The notes beneath the pieces were generated by a model, which made no database searches, was not told the DNA's origin, and was given only the letters and a program-made list of their open reading frames with translations. Below are positions 12,992 to 24,600 of a stretch of 64,000 nt of DNA, piece by piece. How positions within the stretch are numbered: position 1 is the stretch's first letter; each line of letters opens with the position of its first letter. The position numbers and the translations under genes are program-made. This DNA is from Juglans regia (taxonomy: Eukaryota > Streptophyta > Magnoliopsida > Fagales > Juglandaceae): NCBI RefSeq assembly GCF_001411555.2, contig NC_049905.1, positions 8,399,053 through 8,463,052 on the forward strand, written 5' to 3'.

Positions 12992-15900
12992 ATGGCGTCC
13001 CAAGCTAGCCTCCTCCTTCAAAAGCAGCTCAAAGGTATAGAAATTTTATTTCTTTCATTTATTGGGGGATTAAGTATGAGCGGGGGGTATGATTTATCTT
13101 TTTTGTGCGGTGCAGATCTTTGCAAGAATCCGGTAGATGGGTTCTCGGCCGGCCTGGTCGATGAGACCAATATCTTTGAATGGAGTGTAACGATTATTGG
13201 ACCTCCAGATACTCTTTAGTACGTTCTTTAAATTGTTTTCTAACCAAGAAATCTTCTTGTTTCCACTTTTGGGGATCACCGATTGGGTTTTAAGGTTGAG
13301 TTATTATGGGTGAAGTAGTAAATTTTTTGTGATATGATTGGATCAAGGGTTGCGATTGTTTCTTTGGGGAAAACTTATGTATTTATGCAATTATTGGGAT
13401 TTGGTATTTGATTGCATTAGTCGGGTCTTTGGATGCCATGGATTCTTTTCTGTTTGTTGTATTGTCTAAGGGAGATAGGCTAATGCTTGAATTGACATAT
13501 CTCTTCAAATTTTAACTCCAGGGAACAGAATTGAAACAGTTCTCAGCCTCTATTTTTGTTTCTGACAATTCTTTGTCGATCGGTTTGGGCCTATAATTGT
13601 TGAAAGTTGCATCTTTTGAAATTATCCTTCTGTTACGCATTGGTTCTTTTATTATTTTTATTATCTTCATTATTACCATTTGATAGTATGACTTAATGAC
13701 AGAGCTCCTAACTCGAGGGATGTATCAAATGTTACCGTTTGGTCGTTTAACTTGTTTAGTTGGCTACTTTTGGCAATAAGACATACAGGGCCATGATCGG
13801 TCAAGGGTTTGGTTCCCTGGATGCTGCTTTTGAGATATTTGCCTAATGTTTGGTATCAAATAGAACAAATCGATGGGCAGTAGTCATCTTCTTCAGATTC
13901 AGCCTGGGGTTTAAAACAATGAATTGCTTTCTTATTATGATGTTTTGGGCATTATACAATTGCAGTGAGGGGGGATTTTTCAATGCCATTATGACCTTCC
14001 CATCCAACTACCCAAACAGCCCTCCGACAGTGAAGTTTACATCAGAGATATGGCATCCTAATGGTTGGTTATTTTTCTAAGTATAATCTGTTTGATATTT
14101 TTTCCATTGTTAGTGGCATGCTTTTTGAAACAGATTTTGGTTGCTGCATCAATTGCAGTTTATCCTGATGGCCGCGTATGCATATCAATTCTTCATCCTC
14201 CTGGTGAGGACCCAAATGGATATGAGCTTGCAAGTGAGCGCTGGACGCCGGTCCATACGGTATGTCATTAACACTTCAATTTTACTTTTTTTCTCTCATG
14301 TTTCCATCATATGTAGGTGAATTTGAAGTTAGAAGTCTTCACTTTCCAACTTCAGGGTCAGAAAAATGTAGGGTCAGGGAAGATTCTACTAAGTCGATAT
14401 TCTGAAGTTAATGTTGAGCTTTGCCTTTTAATGAATTTTAAATTAATAAAAAAATATAATTTTGGAAAGTGGTTTAAATATGAAAAAAACTGTAAGGGGT
14501 TAAGTATGTTCTTCAATGAAGATGGGAATGCACTAGTCAAAGTCCCTTCTTTTTCCTTTTTCCTTTTCCTTTTTTGGTGGTTGGGGGGCAGGGGTTGTTT
14601 GGTTGGAGACACAAAGTATAAAGAGGAAAACTTATAATGTTAAATGCACTAGTCAAAGTCCCTTCTTTTTTCCTTTTTTCTTTTCTTTTTTTGGTGGTTG
14701 GGCTGTTGGGGGATGGGGGGTTGTTTGGTTGGAGACACAAAGTATAAAGAGGAAAAACTTATAACGTTCAATAAATTAATATAGCTATACTTAGTGTGAC
14801 ATATAATGTCATGCATTCCTGAGCCTTTGCCTATTCTTATGGTCAATAAAGTTTCGTTTACCGAGAAAAAAAATGTCACACCTCGGACTTGGAGGGTTAA
14901 GGTTTGTCATTGTATCAAAAATTAATAATAATAAAATGGAAACTAAATAAAATCCTCGGTAAGATGTAATCACTGTTTAATAAAATTCTTCCAAAGAAAT
15001 GTAAACTAAACATTACTAAAATCCTCACAAGCTCATTGGTGCCCCCTGACACTTATTACACTACTGTCTTCTGTCCTCACCGTTGTGCTATCTTTTCCTA
15101 GTACTTGACATCTCCTCAGAACCATTTGAAAATAAGAATATAAACAGGTGAGTTCGACAAACAGGCCATACAACAACGTCAAGCAAAATCTATCGAAACT
15201 TAAACAAATTAGCACAATCTTTAAATTATAGAAATAGGCCAGCGCCCCTTAGAAATAAGACAAATCATATCAAATAATTCCATGTCAATCACTTGTGGCC
15301 CAAATGCATTAAAGACACTTAAAGGCCAAAATACATAGGGCCCAAATGTTATAAGACCCATATATCCTGTTCTATCTCTTCTGAATAATTTCAATTAAGC
15401 CAAAAGTGACACACTAGCAAAACCCAAAATGTCTCCCCCAGAACATGCAGGATAATATAGCTATGCAGAAGTCAACCTCGTCTGCATGAAAAGCTCTACA
15501 CTGTTTTAACAGCAAACTGACAACCAAAGTATGCCCAATGTACTCAAACTCCAACTGCACTTAACATCCGGTAGAAACCAACCGCTAGGGTCAATGTTTT
15601 TACCTGATTGTGAAGTGCAGGTCCAGAGTTGAACTTCACTAGGCTTGGTATTGCATGGGTTATGCCTAGGAGGGTATTGGATTTATTGTCGTGTTGGAGA
15701 GAGATTAGTGGCCACCATCACATTGCAGCTGTTTGGAAGATGGTGCCCCTATGCTTAATGTGGTCCACATGGATTGAAAGAAATTATCGATGTTTTGAAA
15801 ATAGGGAACGCTCTCCGGATAGTTTTAGGGCTTTTTTCTATAACACTTTGTTGCTTTGAGCTTCTTCTATTGTATGGAATGGAGTGAGTTTTAATTACTT

Positions 15901-17360
15901 TTATGCTACTTTCCGCAGCGTGTAGTTTGTAACTAGGCTTTTTCTTGTATACTTCATGTGTACTTGGACATTGCCTTTTTACGTGGATTAATAAAACTTC
16001 TTACTTATAAAAAAAAAAACATGTTGAAAAAAGCTTGTTGCCCGACTTCAAAGGTTTGAGGCATCCTTTCAATCTTACCTGGAAAATTATTAGATACTCC
16101 TAGAGTATGGATGACATGGTACTCCTATCCTATCACAACCTGCCATTATGCAAACATTAATTTTAATTGACATGGCATCCTATGATACGATGGGAGTACT
16201 ACATGTCCGTACTCCAGGAGTACCATTGCTCCTCTTACCGTGAATGCCCTATAGTGCCAAGTTAGGCTCACCTGTGTTTGTTTCACTGAGAAAAAACTTA
16301 ATGGTCCTTGTGGAATATAATTGTAGTTCCACAAAAATAGATGTTTATAAATATGCCTATTAATAAAATTTCTTTTACCTATAAAAAAATCATTTGATGC
16401 GTCTGGGGATTTTAAAAGGCTTATGAGTAACATTTCTCTTTTTATTAACTCAAAAAGTTAAGCCACTTAAAGTTTACCCTGGATTCAATAGACAGCCAAG
16501 GCTCTATTTACTGAGTCCCTACTCCCAGAAATCTATGGTTACTGCGAGTGATTGGTATTTACTATATTCTTGCATTTACAGATGTCTTTTTTTTTTTTGG
16601 TTGTTTCAGGTTGAAAGTATAGTTTTGAGTATAATATCAATGCTTTCCGGTCCTAATGACGAATCCCCTGCAAATGTTGAAGCAGCAGTGAGTGATCATT
16701 GGCTATTGAATTTTTTCTTTATATTGATAAATGAAAGAATAATGTGTAGCATGTGAATATCCAAATGTTGAAGTCAACGTATTTGTAACAGTAAATTAAG
16801 TTGACAGATTATAGGCATGGTTGCAGCATATGTAGTTATATTTTTTTGTTAGATAAATCTCTTCTATTCTTTTGGATCCATAATGTTGATAGCCTTGTGA
16901 TTTATTACTTTTTGTGGAACAGCTAAAAAAAAAAAGAACATGCTAAATCTTGTCATACCTGAGTCAAAGAAGGGATTTATAGGAGTTTCATGGAAAATGG
17001 GGATAGAATCTAGTTGAGGGGACATGATTCTCTTCTGTAGATCTTACCCAATGCATAATGAATATCATTTATTGAATTAAGAATGCAATTGGGTCTCTCT
17101 CTCTCTCTCCCTCCTGGTCGATTGTTAGTAACTTGTTGCTGCTCTTTTGATCTGCATCTCCTGCACCCATTATTGGCAGAACATCATTTTGAAAGAGATA
17201 CAGACAGCCAGAAGAATTTATTATAAGTGTTGTCATATTCAACCTGTGCTCTAAGATCCATGTTTGCATCTTGTATTTGCAGAAGGAATGGAGAGATAGG
17301 AGAGATGATTTCAAGAAGAAGGTCAGCAGGTGTGTAAGAAAATCACAAGAAATGTTATAA
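12992..17360 (+). CDS. UBC7: Ubiquitin-conjugating enzyme E2, UBC7/13/14 (UBE2G) type
   Basis: Six exons: 12992-13034, 13116-13218, 13966-14063, 14159-14259, 16610-16687, 17283-17360. Total 501 bp, 166 aa, the usual family length. The protein starts [17 protein letters not shown]. It has the HPN motif (residues 79-81) and the catalytic cysteine at residue 89 in [12 protein letters not shown]. After the cysteine comes the acidic loop ([14 protein letters not shown]) that marks UBE2G/Ubc7-class E2s. The C-terminal helices end [11 protein letters not shown]. It receives ubiquitin from E1 and passes it to substrates with E3s; this class makes Lys48 chains and serves ER-associated degradation in other eukaryotes. 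The 2.35-kb intron 4 is enlarged by repeats and a LINE fragment. Which of the three Arabidopsis paralogues it matches cannot be decided here. Confidence 0.96.
14527..14768. repeat. 116-bp tandem duplication in UBC intron 4
   Basis: The segment starting AATGCACTAGTCAAAGTCCC at 14527 is repeated at 14643. It includes a pyrimidine run, a TTTTTGGTGGTTGGG block, and GTTTGGTTGGAGACACAAAG. The copies differ mainly in homopolymer lengths. Confidence 0.85.
15600..16012 (+). mobile_element. 5'-truncated LINE fragment in UBC intron 4
   Basis: The frame at 15629-15859 reads like the C-terminal zinc-binding (zf-RVT) part of plant L1-type reverse transcriptases: [18 protein letters not shown], then [20 protein letters not shown] 3' trailer follows, then an A tail at about 16009-16019. 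A homologous fragment lies on the minus strand at 63.4-64.0 kb. No target duplication was located. Confidence 0.75.
16093..16223. mobile_element. MITE-like terminal inverted repeat element in UBC intron 4
   Basis: The left arm (GATACTCCTAGAGTATGG, then ACATGGTACTCCTATC) matches the reverse complement of the right arm (GGTACTCCTGGAGTACGG, then ACATGTAGTACTCCCATC). The imperfect arms are about 45-60 bp around a short AT-rich loop. Total about 130 bp. Target duplication unclear. Confidence 0.6.
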
Positions 17361-20055
17361 TCCATCCGTCATGCCACCAATGCTGTTCTATCTGGCTTAT
17401 GGGTGCCAGAGAGGTCCTAAGTTATTTTGTTGGGGGGAGGGGGCGGAACTGGTAACTGGTTCACCAATATGTCGGTCCCTGTCACATGCTGTTGAAGTTA
17501 TCACACTCATTTCTTTATTTTTTTTTCTGCTCTCTCAGCATGGTCAATTGTATGAGTTGGAACATATGTGTATTCAAAATGCTTTGGTTGGTATTTGGTG
17601 ACCAGCAGTCTGGGTGGGTACTTTTATGTCGTCATTTTGAGAAACTTGGGATTAATCCTAGGCATGGACTTCGATTTCTGATCAAATTTGGAGTGTGTTT
17701 TGGTTTAGTTGTGAATGTCCCCATGCAACATGGAAAAATTTGTAGACTAAGCTAACAGAAGTGAGTCGTCGGATGCCTCCTCCCTAATGTTTGAAGTATG
17801 GAATTTCTCAGTTTGATTCTTCTTTTTCCCTTTTGCCCTGATAATAATTGTTAGTTTGCAAACTGAGCAAATACTCCTCAACGTCATGGTGATTGGGTTG
17901 GAAATTTACAGGTTGAAAGGCCTCTACTCTCTCTACCTTATAAAGACATGCACGAGTTCATGAAACATAACGAATAATTTTTTTTCATGAGTAATTAATT
18001 TTATATATAATTGTGAAGCATGTAAATATTACGTAATTATTTAAAATATATATATAATTTATTGTTAAAAAAATATTTTTTTTTCAAGTGAATTTTATAT
18101 TTAATTTATTTTTTTTTAAATAATTATACGACAGTTATATAATTACGATTGAAAATATATTTTATCTTTTTTTATCGAGGCAGCCACGGTCGAAGTTCGA
18201 ACAATCTGAGCAATGGCTAGGTTGCACCCCAAGCAAGAAGATGCCTAGGTGGTTGTGGTGACTCAACTGCCGATGTGACCATTTTATTCTTAAAATAAAT
18301 AAATAAAAATTATATTGATAAAAAAAAATAATATTTACAGTCTTAAATTGTATAAGTTTTACACATTCTTTTTAAAAATAAAATAAATAAATTTAAAATT
18401 TATATGAAAAAATTATTTTTATAATAATAAATTATTATTTTTTATACACTTTAATACTATAACTAGCCTTACTCATAAATTACGTTAGGTCTTCACGACT
18501 CTTTATGCACACAAGACAAAATCGCTATTCTTATGGGTATAGGGAAAGAGAAAATATTATAGTAAGCATATGATCATTTGACAGCGAGATTCCAACTTAA
18601 TTGATCAAATTGAATAATTATTTTTTAAAATTTTTGTAATTATTTTTTTAATGAAAAATGACTTTCTACTTTCACAATTTTGAAAAAAAAAATGAAAAGA
18701 TAAGTTTTATGTCGTTTTAAAAGAATCCATAAGATAGAAAATCAATAATAATTAAATCCATATATGGGTATGCTTTTTTTAGGTTTAATAATAATAATAA
18801 TAATAATACTTTTACGGAAAGCTAGGGATCCATAGAGAAGCTGCAATAATAATATTAGTGACTTACATGAGTTAATGCACTCTTTCCACTACTTTTCTAG
18901 TGAGTGACCTTTCAGATTGTGAACAGCTAGAGGCTGCTTACAGTGGAATATGATAAAAAGCTGTGATCAGAGGGTTAAAAACTTATCATATCTTTGCAGC
19001 ATGCGTGTTTAACATGTTCACGTACGTTGGTTGAATTCGGTCAATGTCGGGAGTCCGCCGTTTATCTTTGAATTAATTTAAATGAGCTTGCATATATACA
19101 TATATATGCTTTTGCATGCAAGTCGGTGATCTAAATCCAACTATTCAGATGGCTGGCTGATCACTGATATTGATCAGGACGATATTATATATAGTTTGAT
19201 CGAATAGGAAGCTGGTAAATAAGACTTTGGCTGCATGTGATGATGATCATGAATATCATGAGCTAAAACAACCAAGTTGATACGTACATATATATATATA
19301 TATATATATATATTGCCATCTAAAATGCATATATGGCAGATTCAATGAAATTTGATTTATATATAGTAGAGTACTTGGTCATTTCAAATCGACTGTGTAA
19401 TATTGTTTTGCTCCCACAAATCCATTGCATAAAGGCAAGCTAGACTATGTATGTAGAAGACGATCATGTAGTGTAATCATAAGTTTTTTAAATTTTAGTT
19501 GCATTACACCCATAAAAAAAGTTAAAAAAAAAAAAGAAAAAAAGAAAAGCCTTTTCTGAAATTTTGGGTTGTTGAGGCCGTGGTGGCCTCTTATCTAACA
19601 ATTAGTTTCACCCTTTTTCAAAATGAGTATGCGGGACTTGCATACTAGAAGATTGAATCTGGCTTTGATGCAGTATATGTATAGTACTATTTGGATTAGA
19701 ATAATACTACCTTGAGTCTCTTTTTCTATAAATATATCCTCCTACTTTACATAATATTTTCATCTAGAGAAATACTTTAGCTCCAAATAGATTATATAAA
19801 AATAATCTCACAAAATGATCATGTAGCTTTATGTGATTCTTTAAATTGTAAAATTATTTTTATTATAAAATTGATATAACAGATCACATGAAACTACGTC
19901 AATTTATAAAATTATTTTTATATAATCTCCTTATGACTATATATATAGCAGTCATTTTTCATCTATATATCGGTACTCTCTCATGCATATTCGAATATAC
20001 CCATAATAAGATCCTCTATAAGTGAATTTTGAGTAGTACTACATATAATAAGCGA
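17361..20055. other. Intergenic region downstream of UBC
   Basis: UBC 3' UTR, then AT-rich DNA with TA and TAA microsatellites (18790-18806; about 19288-19312). Short frames at 17371-17755 show no domain I recognise. An AT-rich MITE-like segment at about 19770-19935 resembles the TTACAAAGGAAT element of 36114-36267. Confidence 0.45.
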
Positions 20056-20427
20056 TCATATACACAAGTCTATGCATGTCATGACCTGAATATATATTAT
20101 TATTATATATAATATAGTGGCCAGACAAACTAAGGCCACGTCTTTCTTACATAGAATCCCACTATATATGGCCGTAGAACTAGGAGATTTAGTACTACGT
20201 ACGTACTGAATATATTTTAATTTCGAGAAAGCCCTGTTCTTATGGTCAGCTTTTACAGAAAAAAAATGATTGTCAGTGCTTGTGCTTATGGTCCTTAATT
20301 CACTCAGATCCCCCATGGCATGATCAGCTGCTTTCAGCTTTGTTAATTGCATTAAGTACATGTAATCAAATTCGGTCATTGACGTACCCAAAGCCCCACC
20401 TGACCATTCCTTATCCTCAAGGGACAT
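20056..20427 (-). CDS. Unrecognised 123-aa open frame
   Basis: Open frame starting MSLEDKEWSGGALGTS, with a helical-looking middle (LMQLTKLKAADHAMGDLSEL) and a hydrophobic C-terminal part (VALVCLATILYIIIIYIQV). The C-terminal third falls in AT-rich DNA and may be read-through. A GT-containing donor candidate (AGTAC|GTACGT) after LKYIQY would allow splicing. I do not recognise a family, and codon usage cannot be judged at this length. It may be a small species-specific gene, a transcript fragment, or chance. Confidence 0.2.
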   Translation of the reverse strand: MSLEDKEWSGGALGTSMTEFDYMYLMQLTKLKAADHAMGDLSELRTISTSTDNHFFSVKADHKNRAFSKLKYIQYVRSTKSPSSTAIYSGILCKKDVALVCLATILYIIIIYIQVMTCIDLCI

Positions 20428-20760
20428 TCTAAATTAGAAGTGCAGTACTGTGACACCTATATCCATTCCTGTTTAATTAGTGGAAATCTAGAGAACCCCC
20501 ACTTTTACTACTCTAGATCAATATGTATACGCAATACTTTATTACTAATAATTACTTGTTTGGAAAGTTAGTTCAAAACTGTGGCTTAAGTTTCCCTTTT
20601 CTCTTTTCTTTTTTCTATTTTCATCCCCAACTAATTTTAATTCCACTTTGGATAATGAGAAGTGCTCTTAACTTTAAAGATATTTCATAAAAATAAATTT
20701 ATAAATTAATATATCATATTAAGTTATGTTAATTTGTGAATTTATTTTTATAGAATCTTT

Positions 20761-21200
20761 TAGAGCATTAATATTGGATTATGCATTTGCATAGGCATCT
20801 ACATGTATATTTGTATAATATGACCTTAAATTAGTTAGGCTGCATATGTACATGCATGTCCAAAAATTTTCATAATTATGAACATTGTTTCTATAAATTT
20901 TAAGATGTAATGTTCATTCTCTAAATCTTATTTTATTATTTTTTTCTCTCTCCTCCCCCCTCTCTCTCTCTCTCTCCACCAACTGATAAAATTTTAGAAA
21001 AAAATTTTTAGTGAGAGTTAAATGATAGAATTTGCAATGGTGCTAATTGCAAAATATTAAAAAAAAATTAGAAAAAATTAGATATTTGACTCAAATATGC
21101 ATGTATAATTTAATGTGAAATTTTTTTTTAATATTTAAAATTAATTTTTAAAAGATGTAATTTTACATATGCATATTGAGAAACCAATGTTAGCTGTGCT
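20761..21200. repeat. Dispersed MITE-like repeat, copy 1 (partner at 34507-34885)
   Basis: Starts GAGCATTAATATTGGATTAT, contains TTTGTATAATATGACCTTAA, AACATTGTTTCTA and a CT-rich tract, and ends near ATATTGAGAAACCAATGTTA. The order of these blocks is the same in the copy at 34.5 kb. The ends form a weak inverted repeat. Confidence 0.65.
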
Positions 21201-21293
21201 AAGTGACTAAACCATTTCTCTAATTAGAAATTTTTGCACTCGGCTAGCTTGTGATCATCAGCTCGATCGGCTTATAAAGTCATGTATTGATCA

Positions 21294-21298
<5 letters not shown>

Positions 21299-21334
<36 letters not shown>
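21299..21334. repeat. (TA)n microsatellite
   Basis: About 18 uninterrupted TA units upstream of the FUSC-like gene. Other TA runs occur near 19288, 22350, 34890, 44200 and 54630. Confidence 0.95.
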
Positions 21335-21337
<3 letters not shown>

Positions 21338-21512
21338 CATTAATGCAGAGTACGTACTTGTCGATGAATTGGCTGGCCTTGTCAAGCTGAGCCACTGCTC
21401 TTGACTGATTGTCATCGTCATTACCCATTTTTTAGTTCCCAATAAAAATAAATAAATCCCCGGCCACCCCCCACTATATCAGCCATTAATTGGGTCCCAT
21501 CATGGAGTATTC

Positions 21513-21518
21513 CACGTG
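21513..21518. promoter_or_regulatory. G-box upstream of the FUSC-like gene
   Basis: CACGTG palindrome about 105 bases before the ATG at 21623. It is a binding site for bZIP and bHLH factors in plants. One six-base match may be chance. Confidence 0.35.
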
Positions 21519-21622
21519 CTCCATTAAATTGCTTAGATCTCCTTCCTCTACAAAACCCCAAGCCCCTCTGCAGTTCGTATCCTTAACAACGTTTTCATTC
21601 TCGATCGGTCTTTCTGATCAAC

Positions 21623-24600
21623 ATGTATACCAAACTATACAATAGCCTTTCGGCATTAATGCTTACCATGATTCCCCACCAATATTCCATTATTGTTAAT
21701 GGAGCTGGCGCAAGGCAGCGGCGTGCGTGCCTCGCCTCCGCTTTTCGTACTGCATTCGCCTGCACTATTGTGGGCTGCACCACCCTCTACGGCCCTGCCT
21801 TCCTCCATCGCCAAATAGCCTTCCCAGCATTTTCCTACGTAACTGTAATTCTAATCATTGTCGCCGATGCAACATTAGGTGACGCATTGCGTGGCTGCTG
21901 GCTCGCGCTCTACGCCACGGTCCAGAGCCTCGGTCCAGCCATCTTCTGCCTGTGGGTGATCGGACCCGCCCGGTTGTCGAGCTTAACCACTGCTCTTGCG
22001 GTGGCGCTAGGCTCATTTGTGGTGGTCCTTCCCGAGTCCACTCACTTGGTAGCAAAGCGCATAGCGTTGGGTCAGATTGTGATTGTGTACGTGGTTGCTT
22101 TTATCAATGGGGAGCACACTCAGCCCGTCATGCATCCTGTCCATCTAGCGGCAAGTACGGCACTTGGAGTCTTGGCTTGTGTTCTGTCCTTGTTGCTTCC
22201 TTACCCACGGCTAGCCTGTTACGAGGTAAGCACCATCAATCCTATGTTTTGATGCAGACGCATGCATGTTTAGCACATTTTTAACATCATCCAGAAAAAA
22301 AAATAATATATTGGTCAAAAAAGAAAGTGATCATTTTGGAGCCAATCGCTATATATATATATATATATATATGCTGGAAATTTCTTGGTACGTGAAAATG
22401 GCGCACGTCGTGGCGCATATCTCATCATGATTCATGTGTATGCGAATATTAATGTGACATATATTGCAGTAGGGATCGAGCTAATCGTGGCCTCTTCTAG
22501 GAAAGCTCATGATCATTTCAACCCACTGTAATAAAATAATTTTAAAGAGATGTTTGGATTCAAAACTCACCTCAACCCACATCAATTCATCTCATCTCAT
22601 CATTATAATTTTTTTAAATTTTCACACAAAATATAATAAACAATTCAACTTTTTCAAATTCTAAAACAACTTTTTCAAATTCTCACACTAAATATAATAA
22701 ATAATTTAACTTTTATTCTATTATTCACAAACCATCTTAACTCATCTTTGATTTCAAAATAATTTTGGGTCGTATAGCACCGCTCCTTAAAACATGGGTG
22801 CACTTATTGCATCATGCACATGTGGCAGGAGAACGTACGACAGGTGATCGTACGTCTAGTACTTTATCTTGGTCTAAATCCACACGTTTGAGTGGTCAAA
22901 TAATATCTATACTTATTATATAAGTGGCTATGAAACGGCCACTAAACGGAAATTCTTGTTTTCCGTTATCTCTCCGTTAACTCAACGTTAGATCACGGTA
23001 GCAGCTTTGAAAACAGTAACTTTCTTGTCTTTTGTGTGCTCTGAATTGAAATCGTAAGATCATTGTTCACGAATGTGGCCAGACTTGTAGAGCATCCTCA
23101 CGTTTCTTCACTGCAGCATTACATATAGGGAGATGTTTTTCTTGGGTTGCGAGCAAACTAGCTGGCCATTAAAGCATGGTATATCTACGAGACACAGCAC
23201 CACTACCAACATGGTTTTTTTTTTTTCCTTCAAGACCACCCTTATCAAGCACTTACATGAACATGCTCAAGCCTATAATGGCCAAAAAAGCAGTACGGGT
23301 CAAGAAAAAAAAAGAGAATATTTTAAGTCAATTAATTGTTTTACAAATACTTCTTTTTTAGCAATATTTTAAGGTAATTAGACTTTTAACTTCTTCATTA
23401 CCAATATATATAATGACTAAATTATCAATTAATACGGATAATATGATTTCATAAAAATCTATCCAATAAAAAAACTCATGCAATATCTAGAAATACATAA
23501 ATAATTAGTTAGTTATTAGCATAATTCTAAAATTATGAAATGTATGTTATAATAAGTATTGTTATTGTTATTGCTAAAAAATGTAAAATATATACTAAAA
23601 AATATAACAAGCTGGTCCTTGCTTATAATTTTTATTTGCCACTTGCTTTGAAGAACAAATAAATTTTAGTAAATATTTTATTTAAGAATTCTCATATGTG
23701 ATGATATTTTTTGATTTGATAATTATTTTGTTATATTCGTTTCATTTTTATTTAAAGTATAGATAATTTGATTGCTTGTATTGTTCAGTGTAGAAATCAA
23801 TGAAATTATTTATTGATTGTTTATTGAAATTAAAATTGTTTATTGATTAAAATTTATATTTTTTTTAAGAATTACATTATTTTTTAAAATTAACCATTTC
23901 AGTAAACTAGGCAAACGTGCTTAGCACGTTTCTCCTGCACTAGTATATTTATATATATTTACAGACACAATGAATAATAGCTATTAATATATGATAGATC
24001 AACATTTATCATGTAACTTATCGTATCTTTTCTTATGATATTGCAGGTGAAACAGAACTGCAAGCTACTCTCTGAGAATGCTTCAGAGAGGCTAAAGCTC
24101 TTTGTGAGAGCATTCTGTGCCGAGAACAGCACGTCCGCTCTTGCATCAATCTCTCAAGCTAAGTCCTTAGATGGGACAGGAACCAAACTTCTTTCAAGTA
24201 TCAAAAGGCACCAGGTAATGATAAACTTTAGCATTATTATTTTTCCTAATGTTTAAATTAACATATCCCCGAGGGTTGGCTAATTAATCTTCCCTTGTTC
24301 GATCTTCATTATAACAGGGAAGCATGCAGTGGGAGGGACTTTCAGTCAAAGGTTTTGAACTCGGATGGCACATGATCAAGGCAGGAGACAGATTGCAAGA
24401 TTTAGAGATACCTTTCAAAGGGATGGAAATGGCTTTAACAAGTATTTCGTCATATCCAGTTGAAATATTGCTGGATAGAGAGCTCAAAGATCATGGTTTG
24501 CTTCGACTAGAGGAAATCTTGAGTCTACTTATAAAACAAGGCGAGTGCTTTTTGCCCTACAGTCATCCACTAACCGTTCCCGAGTCCAGTGCAGAAGAGA

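Noticed and set aside
18175..18285. Possible tRNA or SINE with AGTTCGAAC-like box B
   Set aside because: No box A at the right spacing, no cloverleaf, no flanking duplication.
21855..22284. Frames on other phases and strand of the FUSC-like exon 1
   Set aside because: GC-rich coding shadow of the real reading frame.
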